Shown: piece by piece, positions 1 through 11,558 of the stretch
Position numbering within the stretch: position 1 is the first letter of the stretch
How the letters are laid out: every line of letters begins with the position of its first letter
Source of the DNA: Saprolegnia diclina VS20
Taxonomy: Eukaryota > Oomycota > Saprolegniomycetes > Saprolegniales > Saprolegniaceae
DNA: 49,331 bases
Direction: 5' to 3'
Assembly: GCF_000281045.1 (NCBI RefSeq)
Contig: NW_008246098.1
Span: 104,404-153,734 of the forward strand
Program-made: the position numbers and the translations under genes
Notes under the pieces: model-generated
What the model saw: only the letters and a program-made list of their open reading frames with translations
Told to the model about the DNA's origin: nothing
The model's database searches: none

Positions 1-228
1 TGCAAGACGTTCAAGTTCCCCGTGGATGACTTTGAGCTGCTCACGGGCGCCACAGTCGCCAAGCAAGACGTGGTTGCGACGACGAGCAGCGCGTCCACGA
101 CTGCCACTTCAGCTTCCGCCACCGTGTGGCTTGGCGGTATTCTTGGTGGTCTTCTCGTTCTGGTCGGTGTCCTTTACGCGTACAAGCGCACTACCCGTCG
201 CGCCGAGTACACGCACCTCACTGCTTGA
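1..228 (+). CDS. 3' end of a serine carboxypeptidase-like gene (partial)
   Basis: The reading frame is open from base 1 and stops with TGA at 226-228, giving the last 75 residues of a protein that begins outside the window. It starts CKTFKFPVDDFELLTG, then has a Ser/Thr/Ala-rich spacer, one hydrophobic helix (about residues 41-58) and a short basic cytoplasmic-type tail. The next gene downstream ends with the same plan: CKTF, a Pro-Asp-Glu-Leu stretch, a spacer, one membrane helix, then an Arg cluster. This is therefore the tail of a tandem paralogue of that S10 peptidase. The catalytic part is outside the window, so the assignment rests on tail similarity and adjacency. Confidence 0.75.
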   Translation, partial: CKTFKFPVDDFELLTGATVAKQDVVATTSSASTTATSASATVWLGGILGGLLVLVGVLYAYKRTTRRAEYTHLTA

Positions 229-857
229 AGCAAAGCGCCACCCATCACCGTAGGCCGTCTTTGCACCTAAAACTGTAGTGTCGTCTGTCGAGTCCTTTCT
301 CTCAAGCTCCAACGTCACCCTCATTCCCATGTACCAAACGGCCCGGACAGCGCATTAGACTTTGAGTGCAAGCAAGCACGAAGCACGCAAGACGAGAAGT
401 CATGCGTCCTTGCTGTTGGAGCCCCGTGTGCTCGAGAGAAAATGATGAAAAAGGACTGACCAGCGTCGTCGTCGGTCATGGTCGTCGGTTGCTTGTTTTG
501 CCATTTTAAATTTTGGCGGGATTCGAAGCTGGGAGAGTGCAACTGTGCCCATCTTGACGGCTGCATGGAAGAGCGTTGCTGAATCGAGACCCTATCACGA
601 TCACCCCAAGGACGGAATACTACGTGGCGTCCACACCAGCACCAGCACCGTCGCGACGCCGCTGTGCTTGCCACCCACGCGATATGTGAGGTTCGGGAGG
701 TGGGTGCATCTGCGACCGATTTCGCAGCCAGTACATTCAAACGAGCACGTCGTTCAGAGCTGCGTCACGTCACCGCAGTCGTCGGTCCAAGGGCAACTCC
801 AGTGTTACTCACGCCAACTGGGTGCAAGCCCGGTCTTCACTTTTGCTTTTCATCGCC
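229..857. other. intergenic region between tandem carboxypeptidase genes
   Basis: There is no supportable gene here. The stretch contains the 3' flank of the first paralogue and the 5' flank of the second. A local AT-rich patch (about 495-520, tttaaatttt) is the only compositional feature. Short open frames on both strands lack any recognisable motif. Confidence 0.6.
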
Positions 858-2396
858 ATGCGTCTCGTCTGGGCCTTGGCGGCGCTGCTCGCCGTAGCAG
901 TCGCCACTCCCGCACACAAGATCGTGTCGCTCCCTGGCTACGACGCACCGATCGAGTTCGACCAGTACGCGGGTCACCTCTCGCTGCCGTCGAACGACCA
1001 AAAGATGTTTTACTGGCTCGTCGAAGCCGCCGAAGCCAACGCGTCGACGGCGCCGCTCGTGCTCTGGCTCAACGGCGGTCCCGGCTGCTCGTCGCTCAAT
1101 GGCTTCTTCACGGAGCTCGGCCCGTTCGTCGTCAACAGCGACCTCTCGCTGACGCGCAACCCGTATGCGTGGAATCGCCACGTCAATGTCCTCTTCTTGG
1201 AGTCGCCGTCCGGCGTCGGCTTTAGCACGCCTTTGCTCGAAGACGACGACTACAACGATACAGTGACGACGGACCGCGCCCACGAGTTCTTGCGCGAGTT
1301 CTACGCTGCGTACCCCATGTACATGAACCGGGATCTCTACATCTTTGGCGAGAGCTATGCCGGAATTTACATTCCGCTTCTCGTGCAAAAGCTGCTGTCC
1401 GCGCCGCTGGTTGGGGTGCATTTGCGCGGCTTTGGCGTCGGCAACCCGTTCACGGACGCCTCGATCGACGGCGGCGCCACCTTTGACTACCTCTACAGCC
1501 ACGGCATGCTCGCGCTCGAGACATACAAGGCGATCCAGACCTACTGCCCGCCGTCGCTTCTCGCTGCGTGCCTTGCGGGCACTGGGTGCACAGACCGCTG
1601 CGCGTTGGCGCTCGTCGACGGCTTTATCGGCGCCGACGAAGCTGCCATGGACCCGTACGACATCTACGGCGACGTGTGCCTCCTCACGCAGGCGCGCCTC
1701 CTCGCGCCCAAAAATGTTCGGCCGCTGCACCGCGGCGTCGTCGGTCCGTGCACGGCCAAGTACATGACCGCGTACCTCAACCAGGCGTCGGTCCAGGCTG
1801 CGATCCACGCCGATTCGACGCAGGCCCTCGACTGGGCAAACTGCAACGCGGACGTCAACGCAGCGTACGACCGGACGCCGTCGGCGCTCCCGGCGTACGA
1901 AGAGATCCTCTCGGCCGGCTTGAAGGCGCTCGTGTACAGCGGCGACACGGACGCCGTCGTCAACTTTATGGGCACGCAGCGCTGGCTCGCGGCGCTGCAG
2001 CTGCCGATTGAAGCCAAGTGGCACGCGTGGTTTGGCCCCGACCAGCAGCTCGCCGGCTACACCGAGCGGTATACCAACGTGACGTTTTCGACGGTGAAAG
2101 GCGCGGGCCACATGGTCCCCGCGACGCGACCGCTCCACGCGCTCTACCTCTTTGAGTGCTTCCTCTTTGGCGACGACGTCTGCAAGACCTTCTCGTATCC
2201 GCGAGACGAGCTCGAAGAGCTTTCGGGACTGCAGGTCGTGCTCGACCAACCGTCGACGTCGTCGCCGTGGCGATGGCTCGTGCTTGCCGTCGTCAGCGGC
2301 TTTGTGCTGCTTGGCACGGCAGCGTGCGTTTGCCGTCGGCGCCGGCGCCAGGCATACGTCCCCCTGCGCGCCACCCGCTACTCGGCAGCGACATAA
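858..2396 (+). CDS. membrane-anchored serine carboxypeptidase (peptidase family S10)
   Basis: A single exon of 512 residues. I chose the ATG at 858 because it gives a clean signal peptide (MRLVWALAALLAVAVAT) followed by mature S10 sequence; the frame is open slightly further upstream but only from a GTG. The oxyanion and substrate motif WLNGGPGCSS lies at residues 70-79, the nucleophile elbow GESYAG at 164-169 (Ser166), the acid SGDTD with Asp363, and GAGHMVP with His418, so the catalytic triad is complete. A hydrophobic helix at about residues 475-497 and an Arg-rich tail suggest a type I membrane protein of the vacuolar or endolysosomal system. The family removes C-terminal amino acids at acidic pH. 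Length matches the family plus the membrane tail. It is a tandem duplicate of the gene ending at 228. Confidence 0.95.
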   Translation: MRLVWALAALLAVAVATPAHKIVSLPGYDAPIEFDQYAGHLSLPSNDQKMFYWLVEAAEANASTAPLVLWLNGGPGCSSLNGFFTELGPFVVNSDLSLTRNPYAWNRHVNVLFLESPSGVGFSTPLLEDDDYNDTVTTDRAHEFLREFYAAYPMYMNRDLYIFGESYAGIYIPLLVQKLLSAPLVGVHLRGFGVGNPFTDASIDGGATFDYLYSHGMLALETYKAIQTYCPPSLLAACLAGTGCTDRCALALVDGFIGADEAAMDPYDIYGDVCLLTQARLLAPKNVRPLHRGVVGPCTAKYMTAYLNQASVQAAIHADSTQALDWANCNADVNAAYDRTPSALPAYEEILSAGLKALVYSGDTDAVVNFMGTQRWLAALQLPIEAKWHAWFGPDQQLAGYTERYTNVTFSTVKGAGHMVPATRPLHALYLFECFLFGDDVCKTFSYPRDELEELSGLQVVLDQPSTSSPWRWLVLAVVSGFVLLGTAACVCRRRRRQAYVPLRATRYSAAT

Positions 2397-2447
2397 GCAC
2401 AATCAACACGATGGTATTTTGGACAGATTGAGCATTCGCGCAGCCAC

Positions 2448-3166
2448 TTATGTAAGCAACGTCGCATGCATGACCGGGAACCGCGCCGGATCGGCGTCGG
2501 CGTCGTCCCGGACGTGGCGCCGCAGCGACGCCTGCAACTCCTTGGCGTAAATGGCGTCGATGCCGCGCTCGCGAAGCTCCGTGTGCACGCGCAGCTGGTT
2601 CTTCTCCCAACTCGCCGACGGCGTCACCTTGGCAGAGCGCACAGCATCGAGAAGCAGCTCCTGCATGAGCGTCGCGGCCTGGAGGTGGTCGCTCGGCAGC
2701 TTCGTGTCCTTTGTGCGGTACGCGCGACTGATGTTCGTGCGGGGCTTGGCCGCTCGCGCCACTTGCTGCCTACGCTAGCAGTGAGCTTTCCAAAAACTGA
2801 GTCGCTCGCATACCGCGCCTCGTCGCGCTGGATCGTCTCGACCCACGACGCCACTTCGTCCACCGGCACGTGGTCCGCGACGACGTCTTCCATCGCGCGC
2901 ATCACGCGGCGGCTCGGCTGCAAGCCCGCGTTGCCGCCAAACATTTGCGACATCATCGGCATCATCTGCGCCATCATCTTGCTCAGGTCCGGCATCGGCG
3001 CGGCGCCACGCGGCGCCATCGGGGCCATCTGCGTGCGCGCCGGAGCTGCCGGGCGGGCGGGCGTCACAGCACGGGGCGCCGTCATCTCATTGATCATGTC
3101 TTCAAACATCTCGTCGTCCGAGGACAAGGACATGTCGTCCAGCATCTCATCGCGGTCCAAGTCCAT
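2448..3166 (-). CDS. hypothetical protein, acidic N-terminus and Met-rich segment
   Basis: I do not recognise a family. Two exons join cleanly across a 44-nt intron (2770-2813, GTATGC...CGTAG), giving 224 residues from the ATG at 3166. The N-terminus is very acidic and Met-rich (DLDRDEMLDD and DDEMFEDMINEM). A Pro/Ala linker leads into a methionine-dense helix (MMAQMMPMMSQMFGG). The C-terminal half is charged and probably helical. The frame remains open upstream to an acceptor-like TTTAG near 3232, so a small extra 5' exon is possible; the 3' end is secure. The gene lies about 140 bases downstream of the PLC stop on the same strand. Confidence 0.6.
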
Positions 3167-3307
3167 CGCGTCAATCACCGCAAGCTTGTTTTCGGCATCT
3201 GCCGCGAGAAACCCCGAGACGACCTAAACTTAGGCGATTGCCTCCATGTAGGCAAAATCCGATTTTCGCCCATCAAAAAACAGTGTTTGAAACAGAATTC
3301 GTGGCTT

Positions 3308-6242
3308 CTATGACGTGGCTGGTCGCAGGAGCGAAAAGTGGCAAAAGAGCGTCGCAAACTCGTACGGCCCCGTGCGCATGCCGTTCGCAGCGTAGAGCGG
3401 TACGTTGCGGTACCTGGAACAGGTCAGTTTGTCTGCGAATGCGTTGCGTAGTACCCTTCGCGGATCGACGAGAGCGGGAGCGCTGCAAACCCAATCATGT
3501 CGTCAAAGTCGAGGTCCTTCTCCATGACGGTCAGCACCACGAGGTGCAGCGCGGCTTCTAACCCGACCTGCGCAACGCCTTTCGCCCCATTAAACCCGAA
3601 ATGGCATCGTACCTCAAAGGTCATGGTGGCATTCCAGACTGGGTTCAAGCCATTGTTGTCGATCGCGGCCGTCGTTTTGCGCAACGAGCTCGACTCGCTC
3701 ACGACGTCGACCACCACATATGGGTCAATGATCTCGCCTACGATGAGCATGAGACGTCGTCGCGCGGAATCGAATGCACCTGTCTTGGCGCCCGCCGGCT
3801 TGGGCAAGTGCTGGCCGCTGAGAACGCGGACAGTGATGGCGAGGATATCGCGACCGAACGTGCCCACGTGCTGTCGCATCGAGTCGGGTTTGAGGACGTA
3901 CCCGGCCTTGCCGTTCTGCGAGAATAGCCCGTGGTTCATGTACATGGGCAGCTACACCGTCCCGTGAGTTTCGAGCATGAGTGCGCGAGAGGGTACATCG
4001 GCGGTCTGGTAGTTGAGCGCCACGAGCTGCATGCCAGCGCTCCACCCGAGCATCGGGTTGTAGTTGGACGAGTCGATGCGGACGCCCGAGGGGTACATGC
4101 GCGAGACGTGACGCGCGTTCAGCTGCCGGAACTGGAGCTTGGCGTCGTTCGTGGCCGATAGTTTTTTCACTTTGGCTGGTCACACACGTCAGCGAATAGG
4201 GTACGAACGGGATATGTACCTTCGCCAAAGGACGACATTTGGGGGGCGCGCCAGCTGCCGCACTCGCCAAACGAGTGAAAGTGCGTGCCCTTGAAGAAGA
4301 GGATCGCGTCGAGCTCCGCAGCGACGCTCGACTTTTTCGACGGCGGCTGCTTGGCCTTGTCGGCGGCGTCGTCCGAGTCCGAGTCGGACACGGCGTCGGC
4401 GTCGGCTTTGGCCACTCTGCCTTTGCCCTTGAGCAGGATCTTGCGGCGCAGCGCGTAGGGCGACGGCAAAACGTCTTCACTCGGCGCCTGCTTCTCGCAG
4501 TGAAATACTCTGCCGAGAAAAGAAGAAGCGCGATCACGTACGGTGGAGTAGAGGGCGTCGCCAAACACGCGGACCATGATGGCTGCCATCTTGACTTGCT
4601 GCGGCTCTCCGCAGTGATTCTCGAGCGACAAGATGACGGGGAAGGGCGACGTCTCAAAGGCGTGGGCGTGAATGGCCTAGTGCAGTTCTCGATATGCTAG
4701 ATCATCTAGCCCCTCCTTCTACCTCGATGACGTCGACAAACTTGATTTTGGTCGTGAGCGTGTGGCCGTGGTACACAATCGGCTCGCCATCATCGCCGTC
4801 CCACGTGTCTAGAACCCTCAAGTTTCATTCGGCGAGCGACTGGCTGCGACGTACCTATCTCGACGCAGCGGCAGCTCTGCAAAAGAGCCGAAATGTACAT
4901 GTGCACGGACGACGAGCTCTGGAGCTGGTCCCCTACACGCTCTCAAGAGGAGAAGACGAAGCGCTGTACCTTCCAAGTACGTGTTGTGCGACGATGCGAT
5001 CCAGTAGTGCGCAAGGGGCTGGGTCATGTCTTGGTGCAGCTCCATCATCTCGGGTTTGGACCACGCATTGCCCGGACTGGAGAGGTACCGACGTAGCCTG
5101 CTCCGTGTCTCTTGTTTCGTTCGAGAGCAGGGAGCCACGTACCCTTCGTACGGAGCTAACGCTGCATATTTAGCAACGAGCAGCGGTATCGTCGCGGCGC
5201 CGTGGCCTTGGTCCGTCAAAAACGTCTTCCAGACCTCCTCGGTCCACCCCTCGGGAGCCTACGCCGATGGGTTTCGGCGGGAAGCGGGACAACAACACGT
5301 ACGTAGAGGTCGCGAAGGCTGTCGATCTCGCTTCGGTGCCGCACGGTGTTCATGAACGTGCAGTACTCGTCAAAGTCGAGCTCGCCGTCGGCGTCCGCAT
5401 CGGCGGTCGCAAATGACGCCAGCATCGTCTGCTTGGCTACAAGACACTGTATTGAGGCAGTGCATTCGGCGCTCGTCGCACCGGCGCTAGCGTGATTGAG
5501 GCGGTGCGCAACCTTGAGCACTTCGGCGCGGCTGAGCATACCGTCGCGGTTGGCGTCGGCGTGGATCCATTGCTGGTACAAGAAGGCCCGCTCCGGGTCC
5601 TGCGCCCGGGCAAGTCGCTGGCGCTCGATGAGTGACCGCAGTCCCTAGAGCATGATGAGTGTGCGACTTTCTGGTCCGCCGCACGTGGAACCAGCGGCTG
5701 TACTGGCCGGCGTCTGTGCACAAAATGTCGATGCACTTGCCCGACGCGAGCACGATCGAGAAGCAGAGGTCGCGCGATAGCGCCTGCTTGGCGTCCATCT
5801 TGTGGAGGCGCGCGGTCGTGACGCCGGGCTGGATGCGCTGGATCGTGGGCATGTCGACTAGTCAAAGCGATGCATCTATGGCGAGTATGAGCAGGTAGCG
5901 TACTCGTGCACGAACTCCGGAAGAGTGCGTCCGTGAGCTTGGCGAGGGACCCTTTGGACTCCCACTTCAAGCTAAAGAGGTCCTCCGAGACGTAGTATTT
6001 GCGCGATGCCACCTTGCCGCCGCGGTCTACCTTGCGCAGCACCTCGCCTACGTCGTGAGCCGTTGAAAGAACGTCGTGGTGGGTGGTCGGTAGCGACCTG
6101 CCAGCAGCGGCTCGTCCGACGGCAGCCCGGTGCAGCTCTGCAGTTTGCGCGAGTTGGCCTTGAAGAGCTGACCCTTCCGCCCGCTGCTCGTCATGGCCAC
6201 AGGCGGCGGTAGGGTCGTAGCCGTGTTCTTGTCTTCCTCCAT
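3308..6242 (-). CDS. phosphoinositide-specific phospholipase C, delta type (PH-EF-X-Y-C2)
   Basis: Hydrolyses PIP2 to diacylglycerol and IP3 at the membrane. The gene is multi-exon. The ATG is at 6240-6242. A PH domain ([22 protein letters not shown]) lies at about 6055-5660. Two EF-hands at about 5580-5350 both have canonical loops ([12 protein letters not shown] and [12 protein letters not shown]). The X box runs about 5030-4560 with the first catalytic His in SSHNTYL, then [11 protein letters not shown] and YHGHTL, then [11 protein letters not shown]. An acidic Ser/Asp X-Y linker lies at about 4400. The Y box ([16 protein letters not shown]) spans about 4310-3880, and a C2 domain 3870-3320. 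The last intron (41 nt) restores the family motif IREGYRNVPL, and the protein ends at TAG 3308. Most introns are about 40-50 nt. Internal exon borders are approximate. Confidence 0.92.
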
Positions 6243-7139
6243 AATACCAAGCTTTGGTCACAATTCGACGATTCCAGCCTGTCCGAAACGTCCATTCCAG
6301 TGTTTCGCATCCAGTGTTTTCAATCGTATGCTGGCTGTCGTTGCATGTGTCAACAAACGTCTCTGGTTGTCGACGCAGCATGAAGAGCGAGCGATAGGCT
6401 TTCATACTTTTGTAGTGACTACTGACGTCGGTCGAGATCTGCAACACAGCGTTGAGCTTGGTGAAGTGTTACACGGCGATTACCGAGCGTTCGAGCTTCC
6501 TCGCAGAAAACCCTCCCCTCGGTTTACCTGCACCGAATCGTGGTGGCCCTATCTGACACAATAATCAACGGATGGTCACCAAAGGTGTGGCGCAGGCTTC
6601 GATTCCGAACACGTGGCCACGCCAGAGAGCGCCGCTGCGTCAGTACGAGACGGCTTTATTGGACGGTGGAACGCAATAACACCACCAAGCAATGGGTTAG
6701 CTTGACGGTTTTGTCACTGCTACTAGCGTTGCGCTACTATCCCGGGTCTGGCGATTACTCGCGACTTGCGTAGAGGTGTCGTCATCGCACTCACGCCAAA
6801 GCCTCCGTCTCGACCCGGTGGTCGTCTGAATGTCTGGCATGCGTCTCGCGCTGCGAGGAAGTGTGTGTATACGAAAGGCCCATACAGCGCCTGGGACGCT
6901 TTCTGGTGCAGGCAGAGACTCATCCATCTGGTGCCACTCCAAGTGTCTGTTGGGCGTGGTGAGTCTCGCGGCCGCTTGCGTGGGTTCGTCGTGGTTGGGG
7001 GGGCGCGCCCAAAATACGGCCGATGGCCTGTATTTGGGTGACACAAAAGCGGGGGGAGGGGCCCTTGAAACAAAAAGGAACCAATCAAACTGGGCCGTCG
7101 AGCTCCGAGCAGTAGACCACTACGGCATCTGCGTCGTCG
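6243..7139. promoter_or_regulatory. divergent intergenic region between PLC and novel-family gene A
   Basis: The two flanking genes are transcribed away from each other, so both promoters should lie here. A CCAAT pentamer occurs at 7081, about 60 bases upstream of the gene A start codon. I see no TATA-like element or gene with recognisable motifs. The promoter role is inferred from gene orientation only. Confidence 0.35.
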
Positions 7140-9107
7140 ATGGCAAGTGTCGGCTTCTTCGTCGACTGCTCGCACACGACGCTGTTCGTGTCGACTTATG
7201 CACGGTACGATCGTCCACCCTGCGACCGCCGCTCACGCTATCTCTTTGCAGCGGCAACGAGAACGGCGGCGTCAAGGTAAACACGTGCCGACGCCGAGAA
7301 CCAACGTAGACTCATCGCTGCCCTGTCTACGTAGAGATTACAGTACGACGCATCATGGCCGTCGTCACTAGAATCTTGTCGACCGTAGGGATTTCCCGCA
7401 CGAATGCCACGTCACAAAGGCGTTGAGCGTCAAAGTTGAGCTGGCCTCGCCCATGCGATCGTCGCACTTGGCTGTCTTTGCGCAGTTTGAGCTGGCCGAC
7501 GACCCTTCGACGCTCAGCCTCGGCCAGCACTTGCGCATTGACGAGCTGGACGCAGACGTTCGCAGTCGCCAGGACCCACTGCGCGCGTGGATCAAGGGCC
7601 GGGCCGACGATACGACGGGCGAGCCGTCCAGCGTACACCGCATTCTCTTGTCCGTTTGCGTCAGCGAAGAGCGTAGGTGCAAGTGTTTCACTTGAACGAA
7701 GGCAACCAGGCCGGGTGGCACTACTCGTGGAAGAGCGGGCGTGGTCAAGCAGTGCGGGAAACCAAACACTGTCTTCGGGTCGACTGCTGCCTCCAGGATC
7801 ACGTTGTGAACTGTCTCGCGTAGGCGTACGTGATGGCATGCGTCGACGCCCAAGTTTGCCGCGTGCTGCTGGTTGCCTCGACACCGGCGTTCACGATCGA
7901 GTCGTCGCGGCGCAAGGCCGAGCCGCTCGGCCCCGACGTGCTCGTGACGTTCTCCAAGCTCTTCGCCCCCGAGTCCAGCATTCGCGTCAAGGCCATGCAG
8001 CTCCAGACGCTCTACGACTTTCTCTCGTCTTTGGTGCTACCGCACCTCGTGTTCGTGCAGCCGCAGATCCAAAAGCAGCTCCACGAGCTCATCTACAAGC
8101 CTCCCCGCGCCGCGTCCAAGCGCAAGCGCGCGATCACGGGCGACGCCAGCGTCTTCGCCGCGCTCTGGAGTGCGTCGGCGCCGGCTGCGGTCGCTCCAAC
8201 CGCCAAGGCGCGGGTTGAAGTTGGCGTCAACCTTCTCTACGACATTGTCCGCCACCTCCCGTTCATGCACAAGCTCATCTTCCAGCGCGACGGCCCGTGG
8301 CGGCTCGGAGCGACACCCGAGCTCTACAACTGCTGGGTCGAAAACACGGCGAGAGCCATGGACGCCCTCCTCGCAAAGCCCGGCTTGACGCTCGCCGGTT
8401 TCTGCGCCAAGCTCGACACGCCGCTCTCAGAGCCTGTGTCTTTGGATCAGTTCCTGCGACTCCTGCCCACGCTTCATGTACGTAAAACTGTGTGGCTCTA
8501 CGTCTCATCGTTGTGCTAGCCGACCGATTATGTCGACCCGCCGAGCCTGCCCCACCAAGGCGCGTTCACGGCGTCCTGGACCCTCGATCCGGCGCGTCTC
8601 GAGCTCCGTACCGTGGGCGCACTGCCGTCGCTCTCGCTGATTACGGTGCTGCGCACCATTTCCATGCTGTCGGGCTTTTCGCTCAGCCTCGTGCAGTCAA
8701 CGCTTCATGTGCACACCTCCTTATGGCGCCTACCAGAGCTTATTGTGGCGCCGTAGATGCGGTCGTACGCCGAGTGGCTTCCGACGGCGTGGACCACCTA
8801 CGTCCTGGACGGCCGACTGCATCCGTGCGATGCTGTTCTCCCCAATGGTGAGCCTATGAGCATGATTGCTCTCGACCGCTACGTCGGCTGGCACAAGGAC
8901 ACGAAGTTACGCGTCGACCTCTTTGGCCCGAGCCTGCGTCTCTCTGTGCGCTGCGCTCTCACCAAGGAGACCGAGATGGACATGGACGTGATCGTGTGGG
9001 CGACACCGAGCGGTGACGATGGCACCGCCGACCTGCCCGACGACGTCCTCGACGCACGCTGCGGCCGGCTCCTCCACGCAACTGGCGGCTTTGCAGCCGA
9101 AGGCTAG
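7140..9107 (+). CDS. novel-family protein A (diverged member, conserved 8-nt microexon)
   Basis: Function unknown. It is recognised as a diverged member of the family at 21494, 25378 and 28244 because splice positions and short motifs match in order. Exon 1 is a short peptide with GFFVDC and STYAR (family: FFR..C and SYVR). Exon 2 ends GNENGGVK (family: CHHNQGLK). Next is the 8-nt microexon AGATTACA (7335-7342), then an exon from 7389 with DFPHEC and LSVKVEL (family: CFPHC and VSVRV), then AGWHYSW (family: GWHY.W), FTIESSRRKAE (family: FTIASYRRAK), and a C-terminal exon containing RYVGWHKD. It lacks the Cys cluster of the other three. About 540 residues. Introns mostly end TAG. It is tail-to-tail with the bZIP gene, with about 100 bases between. 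Confidence 0.72.
7335..7342 (+). other. 8-nt microexon of family gene A
   Basis: The sequence is AGATTACA, preceded by an intron ending GTAG (7277-7334) and followed by one starting GTACG (7343-7388). It begins in phase 0 and leaves two bases that join the next exon in frame. Confidence 0.65.
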
Positions 9108-9208
9108 GTACTGGCTGAGCGAATTCGCCAATGCAGCGCCCAATGAAATGCGGTCAGTGTAACGAATAAGCGTGACAAGTTGCCATGTTACTGGGTGTTG
9201 TATCAAGA

Positions 9209-9988
9209 TCAATACTGCGGCGGTCGGGCAGCGACCATGAGCTCGCCCGATGGCAGCGTGCTTGCGAGTACCTCGGCGACGTCGTCGAGGTCTTCCACGT
9301 GGGCGCGGAAGGCCGTGACGTAGTCGACCGCCACGTCGAGGCGAGAGACTTTGAAGTGCATATCCATCGCAATATGGAGCTCGACCGGCACGTGGAGGCG
9401 CGAGCCGAGCAGCCGCGACGGCAGCGACGGGTGCGAGTAGACGTGTGGGAAGAGTGCCTGCAGCGTTTGGTCCGTCACCTCGAGGGCAACGATAATGTGC
9501 GCGCGCATGAAGCGGTGGTCAATGGGCATGAGATCCCGCACGCTCATGTGAAAGGCACCGTAGCATGTGCAGCATCGTCGCCACTGCTCCATGACTTTTT
9601 CGATGCCACTCTCCGCATCGTCCATAAAGACGACGTCCGGCCGGAGGAGCGTCCGGAGCTCGACGTCCATTTGTTCGTGTCGCGACGCATCCCAGCCGTG
9701 TGCGAAGAGTTCAAAGTAATGGCGCAGAAGACTCTCCATGGCCATCGACGACGCGGGCACGGCGGGCAGCGCGCTTGTCATGTCGTACAAGTGGTGCTGC
9801 AGCTGGTTGGTGTCGTTCGTCAACGCGGCGACATCGTCTTCGAGGGACTCGGTCCGGCGCTTCTGTTCCGCCCGCAGCTTGCGCTTGTTCATCTTCCGTC
9901 GATGCCGGACATAGAGCAGGTGCTCGTCCTCGGTCGGTGGCGGCGGGCGCGGCGGACGCCGGCGGGCATCGGGCGGCGGCGCGCTCAT
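9209..9988 (-). CDS. bZIP-like transcription factor with atypical basic region
   Basis: A single exon of 259 residues. The first in-frame ATG is at 9986-9988. A Pro/Arg-rich leader precedes the basic segment RHRRKMNKRKLRAEQKRR (about residues 28-45), followed by a short zipper with heptad positions L49, L56, L63 and M70. Counting back from the first leucine, the usual invariant Asn of the bZIP basic region falls on Arg31, while the conserved Arg is present (R39). The C-terminal 190 residues form a domain shared with the gene at 14531 (LRPDVVFMDD; WRRCC), possibly a ligand-sensing or dimerisation domain. Predicted nuclear. DNA binding is inferred, and the altered basic region makes target specificity uncertain. 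Confidence 0.82.
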   Translation of the reverse strand: MSAPPPDARRRPPRPPPPTEDEHLLYVRHRRKMNKRKLRAEQKRRTESLEDDVAALTNDTNQLQHHLYDMTSALPAVPASSMAMESLLRHYFELFAHGWDASRHEQMDVELRTLLRPDVVFMDDAESGIEKVMEQWRRCCTCYGAFHMSVRDLMPIDHRFMRAHIIVALEVTDQTLQALFPHVYSHPSLPSRLLGSRLHVPVELHIAMDMHFKVSRLDVAVDYVTAFRAHVEDLDDVAEVLASTLPSGELMVAARPPQY

Positions 9989-11558
9989 CAAGGAGTCCAA
10001 AATGGCCCACTCGTTGTTTCATTGCCACCGTGTCTATCGGTAGCGTATATTTTGGGCTCGCTTATTATTGGCGCGTATTTTATTCCTCGTGGCGCCGGAA
10101 ATATAGTACCGTCCCTGGTTCGATCGACCACGCGGCAGCTTGTCTTGGGTGCAACGCGTTCGTGCACTTCGTGTCTTTCCCTCGGTTTAAGAACCCACAG
10201 TGATTGTGTGAGGGTGTGAAACGTCGTGCTGGCATTTAATGCAGCACGGCTGGGTACGCAGCTGACGTGTGTGGCCAGGAGCCGCTGTCACGGCTGGCGA
10301 ATTATATTGGACTTGAATTGTCCATTCAAGTGAATGCGCCGCAACCATCGTGGGCTTTGTAGCGTTCAGCTGCCAGTAGCATTGCGACCATCGTGTCTTT
10401 ACCAGATCCGTTGCGACCGAGGCGTGGGCGCTGCGCAGCGCAAAACAGCCGTTGGCGCGAAGTTCGAAGCTGTCGACGCGCGGCTACTTGACAGGACCGA
10501 ACGAAGTTTATCAGCCTCGTTTTACGTGCGCACACAAGGCGTTGCGTGCATGGCGTCGCCGCGACAAGCAGCGCCACGACCACGATCCAACGCCGCGCTG
10601 GGCGATGGCGAAACGAGCGGTCCACAGCGGTACCCACCTTGTATCACTCCCCAATGATACACCGGCTGGAATTGTCCAACATTTGGACACCCCAAACAAA
10701 CCTCTCGTCACGCAGATGCGGGGCTGGGGCTGACAGGCCCACAGAACCAGCTTGACCATTGCGCAGTTGATAGAGAGCGTCTCGGAGAGTACGAAGACAT
10801 TGGTGGTCGACTTCACGCGAGTCTCGTTGGCCTACTAGACTGCATCGCGCGCGTAGAGCCACTACGATCTGCTCGCACCAGCCCCTGTCGATCAGCGTGG
10901 GAGGATCCATTCTCAGCTTCGAGGGTACGTGCACGGTACCGGAGCTGGATTTGAAAGGAGGAAGCGTCAAGAGACACGAGCGCAACCCGGGTTGCTCAAC
11001 AGGTTGCCAAACCTCTCACCACTTCTACCTTGCTGACTCGGCAGCTACATTGTACACAAACACAGACTGCAGGTGGTTTATAGCTGGATGATTGTTGCTA
11101 CTATTATAGTACATAGTACCTGAGGTGCGGGGCGCTGGACCATTGCTACTATGGAAGGTGAGGTCATCTGCATGATTTAATCGTTTGAACAATTTGTGCT
11201 ACGAGCTGAGCTTGAAGCGCGCGCACTTCGTGGCTTGCAAGGGCCTTGTATTTCAGCCAATCCAATAGTGCCATTTTGTTTGCGTGCAGTCGATTGGCAG
11301 AAATGCTGCAGGGCTTCGCAAAAAAAGAACGGAGACGAAGGCGACTTTAATAATATCCAAATCAAATCAAAATAATGCGAGCTACGCTTGTCGATTTTAT
11401 GCAATCATCAGCCCAGATTCATACAAAGTAGAAATGTATCAGATGGGGCCAAGACATTCTGCATAAAAATGCATTATTGTATTACTCAATAATAATATAC
11501 TAGAATTCACATATTGCGTGGACCCGGCCAGTATTTCCGTCTTGCCTGCGGCGCCGCC
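9989..11558. other. gene-poor interval
   Basis: I see no supportable gene. Composition falls from the GC-rich coding level to AT-rich stretches (about 11090-11510, with runs such as taataatata). Short open frames occur on both strands with no recognisable motif and no consistent splice pattern. The 5' flanks of the bZIP gene (left) and the seven-exon gene (right) lie within it. Confidence 0.55.

Noticed and set aside
837-2402. 521-codon open frame antisense to the carboxypeptidase gene
   Set aside because: Arg/Val/Glu-rich shadow of a GC-rich exon; the plus strand has a complete catalytic S10 protein.
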